The position numbers and the translations under genes are program-made. From JBBREP01 sp038202885 (GTDB lineage Bacteria > Actinomycetota > Acidimicrobiia > IMCC26256 > PALSA-610): DNA of 64,000 bases. Numbering within the stretch: the first letter of the stretch is position 1; every line of letters starts with the position of its first letter. Positions 57,318 to 64,000 of this stretch are shown here, in pieces. The notes beneath the pieces are model-generated. The model was not told the origin of the DNA. It made no database searches and saw only the letters and a list, made by a program, of their open reading frames with translations. The DNA lies in NCBI GenBank assembly GCA_038202885.1, contig JBBREP010000011.1:1-64000 (forward strand), written 5' to 3'.

Positions 57318-58741
57318 CGACACGACCTGTTCCTGTGGTGGTGCATGGTCATCTCTATCAGCCGCCCCGCGACGATCCCTGGACGGGACGGACCGCAGAA
57401 GAACCCACCGCCGCGCCGTACCACGACTGGAACGAACGCATCACCGACGAGTGCTACCGGCCGAACGCGAGGGCCCAGGTACACGCCGCCGACGGCACGA
57501 TCGCCGAGCACAACAACTACACCACGCTGTCGTTCAACGTCGCGCCCACGCTCGCGGCCTGGCTCGACGACCACGACCCTTCGTTGCTCGCAGCGCTACG
57601 GCGCGCCGACGAAGCGCAGATGGCACGCACCGGGCACGGCGGCGCCATTGCGCATCCCTACGTGCACGCGATCCTGCCGTTGTGCAGTCCCGCCGACCGT
57701 TCCACCCTCGTGTTGTGGGGCATCGTCGACTTCGTCGCACGTTTTGGCCGCGCCCCGCTCGGCATGTGGCTCCCGGAGACCGCGCTCGATGTCGCGTCGC
57801 TCGAGACACTCGCCGCCCACGACATCGCGTTCACGATCGTGGCGCCCTATCAAGTGGTTGCCGACACCGCTGGTGTACCCGTCGAGGTCGCGCTCCCGAG
57901 CGGACGCTCCATCACCTTGCTCCCCTATGACGGCGACCTGTCGAGTTACGTCGCGTTCGGTGGCGCACTCCACAACGGCGTGACGTTCGCCGAACGCATC
58001 ATCGCCGACGCCGCGCCCCGAGCGACCGCCGCAATCGTCACCGACATGGAGAGCTACGGCCATCACCATCGCTTCGGCGAGATGGCGCTGGCGGTCGCGT
58101 TCGACGAGCTCGCTGCCAACGAGGGTGTCGTTGTGACCAACGCGGCCGGCGCGATCGCGCTGACGCCACCCGTCGACGGCATCGCGGTCGCGCCGTCGGC
58201 ATGGAGCTGCCAGCATGGCGTCGAACGCTGGCGCAGCGACTGCGGGTGCCGCGCCGGGGCCGAGACGCCCCACGGCCAACGTTGGCGCGCGCCGATGCGG
58301 ACGGCCCTCGACCGCCTGCGCGACGCCGTTGTCCAGCTGCCCGCGCTGTCATCGGATCTCGACGACTCGGTCGCCGCGCGCGACGCGTACGCGACGGTGC
58401 TGCTCGACGCAGCGACGTGGCCTGCGTTCAGCGCTCGCCATGTGCGCGCCGCAGGCGACAGCGACCGGGCCCGCGGTTGGCTTGAACTCCAACGCCACTT
58501 GTTGTTCATGTATTCGAGCTGCGGCTGGTTTTTCGACGATGCCGCGGGGCATGAGGCGTTGATCTCGCTGCGCCATGCTCGGCGCGCTGTCGAAGTCGTG
58601 GTGGAACTGGGCGGGCCTGATCTCGACCGCGTCGTCGGCGAGGCCCTGGCGCCGATGCACAGCGACCTCTACAACCTCGACGGCCGCGCCATCTGGAACG
58701 ATCTCACTCGGCGCGATTCGCACGTGCCGCACCCGTCATAG
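57314..58741 (+). CDS. GH57-family glycoside hydrolase (DUF3536 type)
   Basis: From ATG 57314, overlapping the glgB stop by 4 bases, the 475-residue protein begins MTTRPVPVVVHGHLYQPPRD. GH57-like motifs follow: NNYTTLSFNVAPTLAAWL, LGMWLPETALDVASLETLA, DMESYGHHHRFGEMALAVAF and SAWSCQHGVERWRSDCGC. The Glu in WLPET and the Asp in TDMESYG are the likely catalytic pair. GH57 enzymes include amylases, branching enzymes and amylopullulanases; activity cannot be chosen by eye. Its place in glgA-glgC-glgB suggests glycogen processing. Confidence 0.85.
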   Translation: MTTRPVPVVVHGHLYQPPRDDPWTGRTAEEPTAAPYHDWNERITDECYRPNARAQVHAADGTIAEHNNYTTLSFNVAPTLAAWLDDHDPSLLAALRRADEAQMARTGHGGAIAHPYVHAILPLCSPADRSTLVLWGIVDFVARFGRAPLGMWLPETALDVASLETLAAHDIAFTIVAPYQVVADTAGVPVEVALPSGRSITLLPYDGDLSSYVAFGGALHNGVTFAERIIADAAPRATAAIVTDMESYGHHHRFGEMALAVAFDELAANEGVVVTNAAGAIALTPPVDGIAVAPSAWSCQHGVERWRSDCGCRAGAETPHGQRWRAPMRTALDRLRDAVVQLPALSSDLDDSVAARDAYATVLLDAATWPAFSARHVRAAGDSDRARGWLELQRHLLFMYSSCGWFFDDAAGHEALISLRHARRAVEVVVELGGPDLDRVVGEALAPMHSDLYNLDGRAIWNDLTRRDSHVPHPS

Positions 58742-58881
58742 CCCTGCGGCGTCGCGCCACTGCATCGGTCGTGGGCCGAGCAACCGAGACGATGCTCGAA
58801 CACCGCGACGCCGATCGTCGATGACGCTCGTCGACACCGGCCGGGCCGGGTGCTATCGGCCGCGGAACTCGGGATCTTGGG

Positions 58882-59313
58882 TCAGATGAGTCCGACCCGG
58901 CGTACGAACGCAGTCGGCGATTCTGCCAAGTTGGCGGCCAGCAGTTGTTGATCAGTACTGAGTAACGGGATCGCGAGCCCTCGCGCCGCCGCGGCCCACG
59001 CCGCGTCGTAGAACGTCAACCGATGTCGCGCACACAGCACGGCGGCATCGCTGCGCCATTCCGGCGTGAGCGTGAGCGGGCGCCCGACGATCGTCAGAAG
59101 GTCGTCGAGTTGTTCGGCGACCGCTTCGGGCGACCAACCCAACGATCGGGCGAGCACGTTGCCGATCTCGTAGATCGCCAGATCCAGCACGCGAGCATCG
59201 ACATCGCCGACCGTGTGCGCATCACGGATTGCGCGCGCCTCCGCCAGCTCCGGCTCGTCCTGGGCGTGGAACCACTTCACCAAGACGGATGAATCGACCA
59301 GCAAAATCGTCAA
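58882..59313 (-). CDS. vapC: VapC-like PIN-domain toxin
   Basis: This 143-residue PIN domain has its acidic active-site residues in LLVDSSVLVKWFH (Asp), LAIYEIGNVLARSL (Glu) and RLTFYDAAWAAAARG (Asp), with a fourth in LLSTDQQLLAA. VapC toxins are Mg-dependent ribonucleases that cleave specific RNAs. Its start overlaps the antitoxin gene by 4 bases, the standard arrangement. The 140-base gap to the GH57 gene holds nothing I can recognise. Confidence 0.9.
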   Translation of the reverse strand: MTILLVDSSVLVKWFHAQDEPELAEARAIRDAHTVGDVDARVLDLAIYEIGNVLARSLGWSPEAVAEQLDDLLTIVGRPLTLTPEWRSDAAVLCARHRLTFYDAAWAAAARGLAIPLLSTDQQLLAANLAESPTAFVRRVGLI

Positions 59314-59543
59314 CGGCTGTCGCGGGCCTCGCGCACAAGCACCGTCGAGTCGAAAGGACCGGCGTCGGCAAACCGTTGCTCCGAACGCTCGATCGCAGCC
59401 GCAAGCGTCGCAGGGTCGCGACGAGTGAGCTCACGACGAACCGCTTGGGCGAGCAGCGCGCTCCGGCTCACGGCCCGACGCCTCGCTTCCTGGTCGATCT
59501 CGGCAAGCAGGTCGTCCGCGAACGACACCATCACCTTGGCCAT
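59310..59543 (-). CDS. vapB: VapB-like ribbon-helix-helix antitoxin
   Basis: From ATG 59543 the 77-residue protein begins MAKVMVSFADDLLAEIDQEA and continues RRRAVSRSALLAQAVRREL, a typical ribbon-helix-helix DNA-binding domain. The C-terminal part (RFADAGPFDSTVLVREARD) should wrap the toxin. The pair likely autoregulates through an inverted repeat that spans the start codon. An upstream extension of the frame to 59621 has no homology. Confidence 0.88.
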   Translation of the reverse strand: MAKVMVSFADDLLAEIDQEARRRAVSRSALLAQAVRRELTRRDPATLAAAIERSEQRFADAGPFDSTVLVREARDSR

Positions 59544-59567
59544 ACTTTGAGTATAGCCGTCAGTATG
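59541..59567 (-). promoter_or_regulatory. Candidate VapB operator
   Basis: ATACTTTGAGTAT (59542-59554) is a perfect palindrome with a 3-base centre, and CATACT (59541-59546) is mirrored again by AGTATG (59562-59567). The sites overlap the vapB start codon, where a ribbon-helix-helix autorepressor would bind. This is one of the few AT-rich spots in the region. Confidence 0.6.
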
Positions 59568-59747
59568 TCCGGAGACCGAGACGGGGTCGAGGACGGCCAG
59601 GCCGCGGCGCCGGTCGACCACTTCCCCGTCTCATCCGGCCGATCCGCCTTGCGTGCCCAGAGATTCTGCCTCTTCCTCGAAATTTCTTTCGCCAACGTGC
59701 CGCTGAGGGGGTTTCACTGTCTCACCCCCCTGTCATAGTGCCTAGTA

Positions 59748-61073
59748 ATGCACTCCACGATCACCGACGTCCGCACATCTCTGGAACGGTTCGCCCAGAG
59801 CTTCGAGCCGGCCACCCTCACCGGTGCGCAGGCCGTCTGCCTCCTGGGCGACCTCGCCACCCTGCGCCGCCTCACCGACGGCCTCACAGCCAAGGCGGCC
59901 CGCCGGGTCGACGAGACCAAGGCCCACGAGCGCCGCGGCGACCGCGACGCGGCCAATACCTGCGCCAAGCTCCTCGGCGAAACCGTCGGCGAAGCCCGCA
60001 AGCTCATCGAAACGGCGCAGAAGCTTGAGGCCAACGGCGCCGTCGACGCGGCTGTCCGCGCCGGCAAGCTCACAGCCCGCCAGGCCGGGATGATCGCCGA
60101 CGCCTCCCGGGATGACCCGGCGGCCGCGGGCGCGCTGATCGAGACGGCGCCCGACGGCATGACCAAGCTCAAAGAGGCTTGTCTCGCGGCCCGGGCCGCG
60201 TGGGAGAGCGAAGAAGCTCGCGGTGCGCGCCATCACCGTGGGCGGGGCTTGCGGATGTGGGCCGACGCCGACGGCATGCTGCGTGGCGCCTTCGGGCTCG
60301 CGCCCGAGATCGGCGGTCAGATCAAGACCTTCATCGACGACGCCGTGCGAGAGCGCTTCCGGTTCCAGCGCAAGCTCGGCGTGCACGAACCGCTCGAGGC
60401 CTACGCGGCCGACGCGCTGTGTGAAGCCTTGATTCCGGGCGTTACTGGCGCTGCCGCGACCGCATACCGACACGCGCACGCACAGCCCGCCGATGCTATG
60501 GGCGACGCGACCTCATCGACCGCGACGCCCGATGACACGTCCGACAGGTCCGACGCGCCGGACGCTCCCGGCTCGCCAGCGCGCGGCGCGGCGTCGAAAG
60601 TGATCCGGCGGCCCTCGCTCAACACCCACATCGTGATCGACTTCGATGCGCTCGTGCGCGGCAACGCGATGCCGGGCGAGCGTTGCGAGATCCCCGGTGT
60701 CGGTCCGGTCAACGCGGAGTGGGTTCGCAGCATCCTCGGCGATTCCTTCGTCACCGCGGTCATCAAGAAGGGCATCGACATCACCACGGTGGCGCACTTC
60801 GGTCGACATATCAACGCCGCGCTACGCACCGCGCTGCTCGTGCAGGGCGCCGAATGCATCGTCGAGGGATGCGGCTTTCGCGGTTACCTCGAGATCGACC
60901 ATCACCATGAGCACGCCAAGCGCGGCCCGACCGCGCTGTGCAATCTCGGGCCGATGCGTTGGATCTGCCATCACCGCAAGAGTCGCGGCTGGACGCTTGG
61001 GCCGCCCGACCCCACCACCGCGAAGCGCAGGCTCGCGCCCCCGCCATCGCGAGCGGGGCCCGATGCATCCTGA
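59748..61073 (+). CDS. DUF222/HNH endonuclease (13E12-repeat family)
   Basis: The 441-residue protein has an N-terminal helical DUF222 domain (QAVCLLGDLATLRRLTDGLT, GKLTARQAGMIADAS), a variable Ala/Asp/Ser-rich middle and a C-terminal HNH nuclease: CIVEGCGFRGYLEIDHHHEH followed by CNLGPMRWICHHRKS, with zinc cysteines and the catalytic His present. The REP13E12 family is multicopy in many actinobacteria and may be mobile or phage-linked; function is unproven. The ATG lies within 15 bases of a -10-like CATAGT, suggesting a leaderless mRNA. A 5 x 15-base tandem repeat starts right after its stop. Confidence 0.88.
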   Translation: MHSTITDVRTSLERFAQSFEPATLTGAQAVCLLGDLATLRRLTDGLTAKAARRVDETKAHERRGDRDAANTCAKLLGETVGEARKLIETAQKLEANGAVDAAVRAGKLTARQAGMIADASRDDPAAAGALIETAPDGMTKLKEACLAARAAWESEEARGARHHRGRGLRMWADADGMLRGAFGLAPEIGGQIKTFIDDAVRERFRFQRKLGVHEPLEAYAADALCEALIPGVTGAAATAYRHAHAQPADAMGDATSSTATPDDTSDRSDAPDAPGSPARGAASKVIRRPSLNTHIVIDFDALVRGNAMPGERCEIPGVGPVNAEWVRSILGDSFVTAVIKKGIDITTVAHFGRHINAALRTALLVQGAECIVEGCGFRGYLEIDHHHEHAKRGPTALCNLGPMRWICHHRKSRGWTLGPPDPTTAKRRLAPPPSRAGPDAS

Positions 61074-61148
61074 CCGAACGACACCCGACCGAACGACGCT
61101 CAACACAACGACGCCCGACAGAACGACACCCGACACAACGAGACCCGG
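61074..61148 (+). repeat. 15-bp tandem repeat, five copies
   Basis: Five exact-length 15-base units follow the HNH stop codon without a gap: CCGAACGACACCCGA, CCGAACGACGCTCAA, CACAACGACGCCCGA, CAGAACGACACCCGA, CACAACGAGACCCGG. They fill most of the gap before the convergent glgP gene. Confidence 0.9.
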
Positions 61149-61191
61149 CCGGAGGCGACGCACCGGCGCGACTGCCACCAAGCCCTCGCGG

Positions 61192-63756
61192 CTACTTGGG
61201 GGCCCAGGCGACGAGACCGAGATCCAACCAGGAATGGAGGTCGACGTGGCGCGGCACACAGCGCACCGCATAACCAAACGCGCCCGCTTGGTCGCAGGCA
61301 AGGTGTCCCACGTAGCGGTGCACGCCGTTGCCAAGATCATCGGCGTGTTCCATCGTGACCGTATGCGTCGCGCGCAACTCATCGTCAACATCGACCGCAC
61401 CATGCACGATTTCGACGGCCACCTCGTCGGGCGCGAGCGAACCGACACGCACCGTCGCTGCCACATCGAGCATTCCGCCGCGCGCGGGGTCGTGTTCGTC
61501 GGCGTCGACGCCGAGCACGGCGACCTGCGGCCAGAAGTGGGCGACACGGGTTCGCCACGCAGCCAACGTCCGGGCGCGCGCGTGGCCTTCGGCCGAGATG
61601 ACTGCGCCTCGACGCGCCGCGGGACCGTAGGCCTTGGTCACGTAGTCGCGCACCATGCGTTGCGCCGACACTCGCGGTCCGAGTGCCGCGAGCGAGGCCT
61701 TCACGCGTGCCAGCCAGGCGTGTGGCGGCGAGCCCGACACGCGTTGGTAGAACAGCGGCACCACTTCGTGTTCCAGCAGATCGAGCAGCCAGTCGGCTTC
61801 CGCGGTGTCGCGTGCGGTCGGATCATCGATCCAATCGGCCGAGGGAATGGCCCAGCCGCGTTCGGGCGCGTACCACTCGTCCCACCAACCGTCGAGCACC
61901 GAAACGTTGAGCCCGCCGTTGTACGCACTCTTCATGCCGCTCGTGCCGCAGGCCTCCATCGGGCGCAGCGGGTTGTTCAGCCACACATCGCAGCCTTGCG
62001 TGAGCGCACGACCGGCATCGATGTCGTAGTCCTCGAGGAACACGACCCGAGCCCGCAGATCGGGGTCGTCGGCGAGCGTCGCGATCGCACGGAGCAGCTC
62101 CTTGCCGGGTACGTCGGCGGGATGCGCCTTGCCGGCAAACACGAGCTGCACGGGGCGCTCGGCATCGGTGACGAGGCGCCGCAGTCGTTCGGGATCGTGC
62201 AACAACAAGGTCGCGCGCTTGTACGTGGCGAAGCGACGCGCGAAGCCAATCGTGAGCGCGTCGGGGTCGAGCGCGGTGTCGCACCACGCGGCCGCCGACG
62301 ACTGTCCGCGCCGGCGCGTCACCGACCCTCGCAGGTTGCGGCGCGCGTGCATTACGAGGCGCGCCCGCGCGGCGTTGCGCGCCGCCCAGAGTTCGGCCGC
62401 GTCGGCCGCGAGCACGCTTTGCCACCGCGAGCCGTCGGCTTCGGACCAGTCGGCGCCGACGGTGCGCGTCAAGAGCGCATCGACCTCTTCGCCCACCCAC
62501 GTACGGCCATGCACTCCGTTGGTGACCGAGCCGATCGGCACTTCGTCGATCGGCAGCTCGGGCCACAACGCCGAGAACATGCGCCGGCTCACATCGCCGT
62601 GGAGTTCCGACACGCCACCAGCCCAACCCGCGAGGCGCAGGCTCATCGCCGCAAGATTGAACATCGTGTCGTCGCCGCCCGGTTCGTTGCCGAGCGCCAT
62701 CAGCTCGTCGAGACTGCGACCGGTGTCGCGGCACCACCAATCGAGGTAGCGCTCGATGAGCGCGCGTGGGAAGCGATCAATGCCGGCCGGAACGGGCGTA
62801 TGCGTGGTGAACACCAGGCGCGGCCGCACTGCTTCGACGGCTTCGTCATAGGTCATGCCACCGTCGTGCATGGCGCAGCGGATCAGCTCGAGCGCGAGGA
62901 ACCCCGCGTGGCCCTCGTTGAGGTGATACACGTCGGGCGCCACGCCGAGCGCTTGGAGCGCTCGCAGTCCACCGACACCGAGCAACAGTTCCTGGCGGAT
63001 GCGTTGTTCGGACTCGCCGCCGTACAGCCGGTCGGTCACGAGTTGGTCGGGCGCGTCGTTGAGATCGGTGTCGGTGTCGAGCAAGTACAACGGCACCGTG
63101 TCGACCGACACCTTCCAGATCGCGGCTTGCACCTTGGTGCCCGCGAGCTCGATCGTGATGTGCAGATCGTCGACGGGTTCCATCGCCATCGTTGCCGGCA
63201 CGAGACGCGGGAATTGTTCGGTCTGACGCCCGGTGGGGTCGAGCTGCTGGCGGAAATAGCCGTGCCGGTAGAACAGGCCGACGGCCACGAGCGGCACGCC
63301 GAGATCGGCGGCGGCTTTGAGATGGTCGCCGGCGAGGATGCCGAGGCCACCCGAATACTGCGGCACCGACGCGGCGAGGCCGTACTCGGGCGAGAAGTAC
63401 GCCACGCGCGACAGCGCTTGGTCGTCGCGACCATCGCGACCATCGCGGTCGTCGCCGTCGCTGCGGTCGAACCAACGCGGCGCACCCCGGCGCGCGACGA
63501 GATCGGCGAGCACCGCGTCGGCGCGCGCCACGAACTCGGCGTCGGCGGCCAACTCCTCGAGGCGGGTCTGCGACGCGCGAGACAGCACCCCAATGGCATC
63601 GAGACCGTCAATGTCGACCGCGTCGCGGTCAACGGCGCGAAACAGCGCACGCACCGCCGGATCCCAGATCCAGCCGACGTCGCTGGTGAGCGCATTGAGC
63701 GAGGTGAGCTGGTCGGGGACGCGCGGGACCACCGCGAACGTGCGTTGTGCCTTCAT
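61192..63756 (-). CDS. glgP: Alpha-glucan phosphorylase (GT35)
   Basis: GlgP releases glucose 1-phosphate from glycogen with PLP. The 854-residue protein is of the short type with an N-terminal DUF3417-like segment (LNALTSDVGWIWDPAVRALF). Catalytic regions: AYFSPEYGLAASVPQYSGGL, VYHLNEGHAGFLALELIRCA, VFTTHTPVPAGIDRFP, GFARRFATYKRATLLLHDP and EACGTSGMKSAYNGGLNVSV (PLP Lys in GMK). It faces the glgACB cluster and would degrade what that cluster makes. It is convergent with the HNH gene. Confidence 0.95.
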   Translation of the reverse strand: MKAQRTFAVVPRVPDQLTSLNALTSDVGWIWDPAVRALFRAVDRDAVDIDGLDAIGVLSRASQTRLEELAADAEFVARADAVLADLVARRGAPRWFDRSDGDDRDGRDGRDDQALSRVAYFSPEYGLAASVPQYSGGLGILAGDHLKAAADLGVPLVAVGLFYRHGYFRQQLDPTGRQTEQFPRLVPATMAMEPVDDLHITIELAGTKVQAAIWKVSVDTVPLYLLDTDTDLNDAPDQLVTDRLYGGESEQRIRQELLLGVGGLRALQALGVAPDVYHLNEGHAGFLALELIRCAMHDGGMTYDEAVEAVRPRLVFTTHTPVPAGIDRFPRALIERYLDWWCRDTGRSLDELMALGNEPGGDDTMFNLAAMSLRLAGWAGGVSELHGDVSRRMFSALWPELPIDEVPIGSVTNGVHGRTWVGEEVDALLTRTVGADWSEADGSRWQSVLAADAAELWAARNAARARLVMHARRNLRGSVTRRRGQSSAAAWCDTALDPDALTIGFARRFATYKRATLLLHDPERLRRLVTDAERPVQLVFAGKAHPADVPGKELLRAIATLADDPDLRARVVFLEDYDIDAGRALTQGCDVWLNNPLRPMEACGTSGMKSAYNGGLNVSVLDGWWDEWYAPERGWAIPSADWIDDPTARDTAEADWLLDLLEHEVVPLFYQRVSGSPPHAWLARVKASLAALGPRVSAQRMVRDYVTKAYGPAARRGAVISAEGHARARTLAAWRTRVAHFWPQVAVLGVDADEHDPARGGMLDVAATVRVGSLAPDEVAVEIVHGAVDVDDELRATHTVTMEHADDLGNGVHRYVGHLACDQAGAFGYAVRCVPRHVDLHSWLDLGLVAWAPK

Positions 63757-64000
63757 CGAAGCTCACCGTATCGAAGCCAAATCAGCACACTCGGCATTTC
63801 GGCCGCGGCGCGCGCATGCTGAAGTGTTCTGGGTCGACTTCGGGTCGACTTCCGGTCGACTTCGGGCCGACTTTGGGTCGGGTTCCTGATCGTTCTGTGT
63901 CAGGGACCGGCTCGCCGAGGCGACTCAACGCCTCGTGACGTCGGTCGGCAAGGCGGCAAAACCTCGCACGTTGACCGAATGCACCCTCACCGCGTTGGCT
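63757..64000. other. Upstream region of glgP, to window end
   Basis: It should hold the glgP promoter. It contains a 5 x 11-base tandem repeat (63831-63885). From 63999 to a TGA at 63925-63927 the minus strand is open (residues VHSVNVRGFAALPTDVTRR), possibly the tail of a gene outside the window or a piece of an interspersed repeat; I cannot tell. Confidence 0.4.
63831..63885 (+). repeat. 11-bp tandem repeat, five copies
   Basis: Units: GGGTCGACTTC, GGGTCGACTTC, CGGTCGACTTC, GGGCCGACTTT, GGGTCGGGTTC. It lies about 75 bases upstream of the glgP start. Confidence 0.88.

Noticed and set aside
60646..63822. A very long plus-strand open frame opposite glgP and the end of the HNH gene
   Set aside because: Composition is Arg/His-rich with no domain; it mirrors the codon structure of glgP, a common artefact of high GC.
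63925..63999. Tail of a minus-strand gene at the right edge
   Set aside because: Only 24 codons are visible and no family can be recognised; noted as a possibility, not called.

Overview
This is a high-GC bacterial chromosome segment of the actinobacterial type. Pointers are an actinobacterial integration host factor (mihF) beside gmk and rpoZ, a DUF1844 gene beside infC, a DUF2017 gene beside clpS, a catalytically degenerate PriA, a DUF222/HNH (13E12-type) protein, and a type IV pilus block beside aroC-aroK-aroB-aroQ. Together these suggest Actinomycetota, most likely class Acidimicrobiia; that placement is inference. Almost everything from 1 to 50.9 kb lies on the minus strand, so transcription runs leftward. 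I saw no tRNA, rRNA, CRISPR array, prophage or insertion sequence.

Layout. 1-1.5 kb: translation genes infC-rpmI-rplT and the start of a TrmH/SpoU methyltransferase. 1.8-7.5 kb: a DUF1844 protein, a large secreted Gly-rich protein, an XRE-AAA-helical repeat regulator and a small cold-shock-like protein next to hisG. 8.4-13 kb: a methyltransferase and the riboflavin operon ribD-ribE-ribBA-ribH behind an FMN riboswitch. 13-23 kb: housekeeping run mihF-gmk-rpoZ, coaBC, metK-priA, def-fmt-rsmB, rpe and a MogA/MoaB-like gene. 23.8-33 kb: a complete pyrimidine operon pyrR-pyrB-pyrC-carA-carB-pyrD-pyrF, with a likely PyrR-binding hairpin over the pyrR Shine-Dalgarno. 33-38 kb: a secreted protein and a MoxR/DUF58/transglutaminase cassette, then DUF2017-clpS. 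38.6-45.2 kb: nusB, efp, an M24 peptidase and the shikimate genes aroQ-aroB-aroK-aroC. 45.3-51 kb: type IV pilus genes (HTH regulator, PilM-PilN fusion, PilO, PilP-like protein, PilD, two pilins), with a c-di-GMP riboswitch ahead of the first pilin. 51.2-52.6 kb: an SDR oxidoreductase and an AhpD-like protein. 52.6-63.8 kb: glycogen genes glgA, glgC, glgB and a GH57 enzyme on the plus strand, and glgP on the minus strand, interrupted by a VapBC pair and a DUF222/HNH gene.

Strongest unusual signals: (1) aroB is fused at its N terminus to two DivIVA-like repeats and a long Pro-Glu rod. (2) PilM and PilN are one polypeptide. (3) A c-di-GMP-I riboswitch precedes the pilins. (4) A repeat with core GCGCCGGACGAAGTAGGCGC recurs just 3' of at least four unrelated genes. 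(5) PriA lacks helicase motifs and its conserved N terminus has no ATG, GTG or TTG start. (6) PyrC has Gln where the first metal-binding His is expected. (7) Several short intergenic minisatellites are present.

Everything here was read by eye from the sequence. Family assignments rest on recognised motifs and gene order; no search was run.
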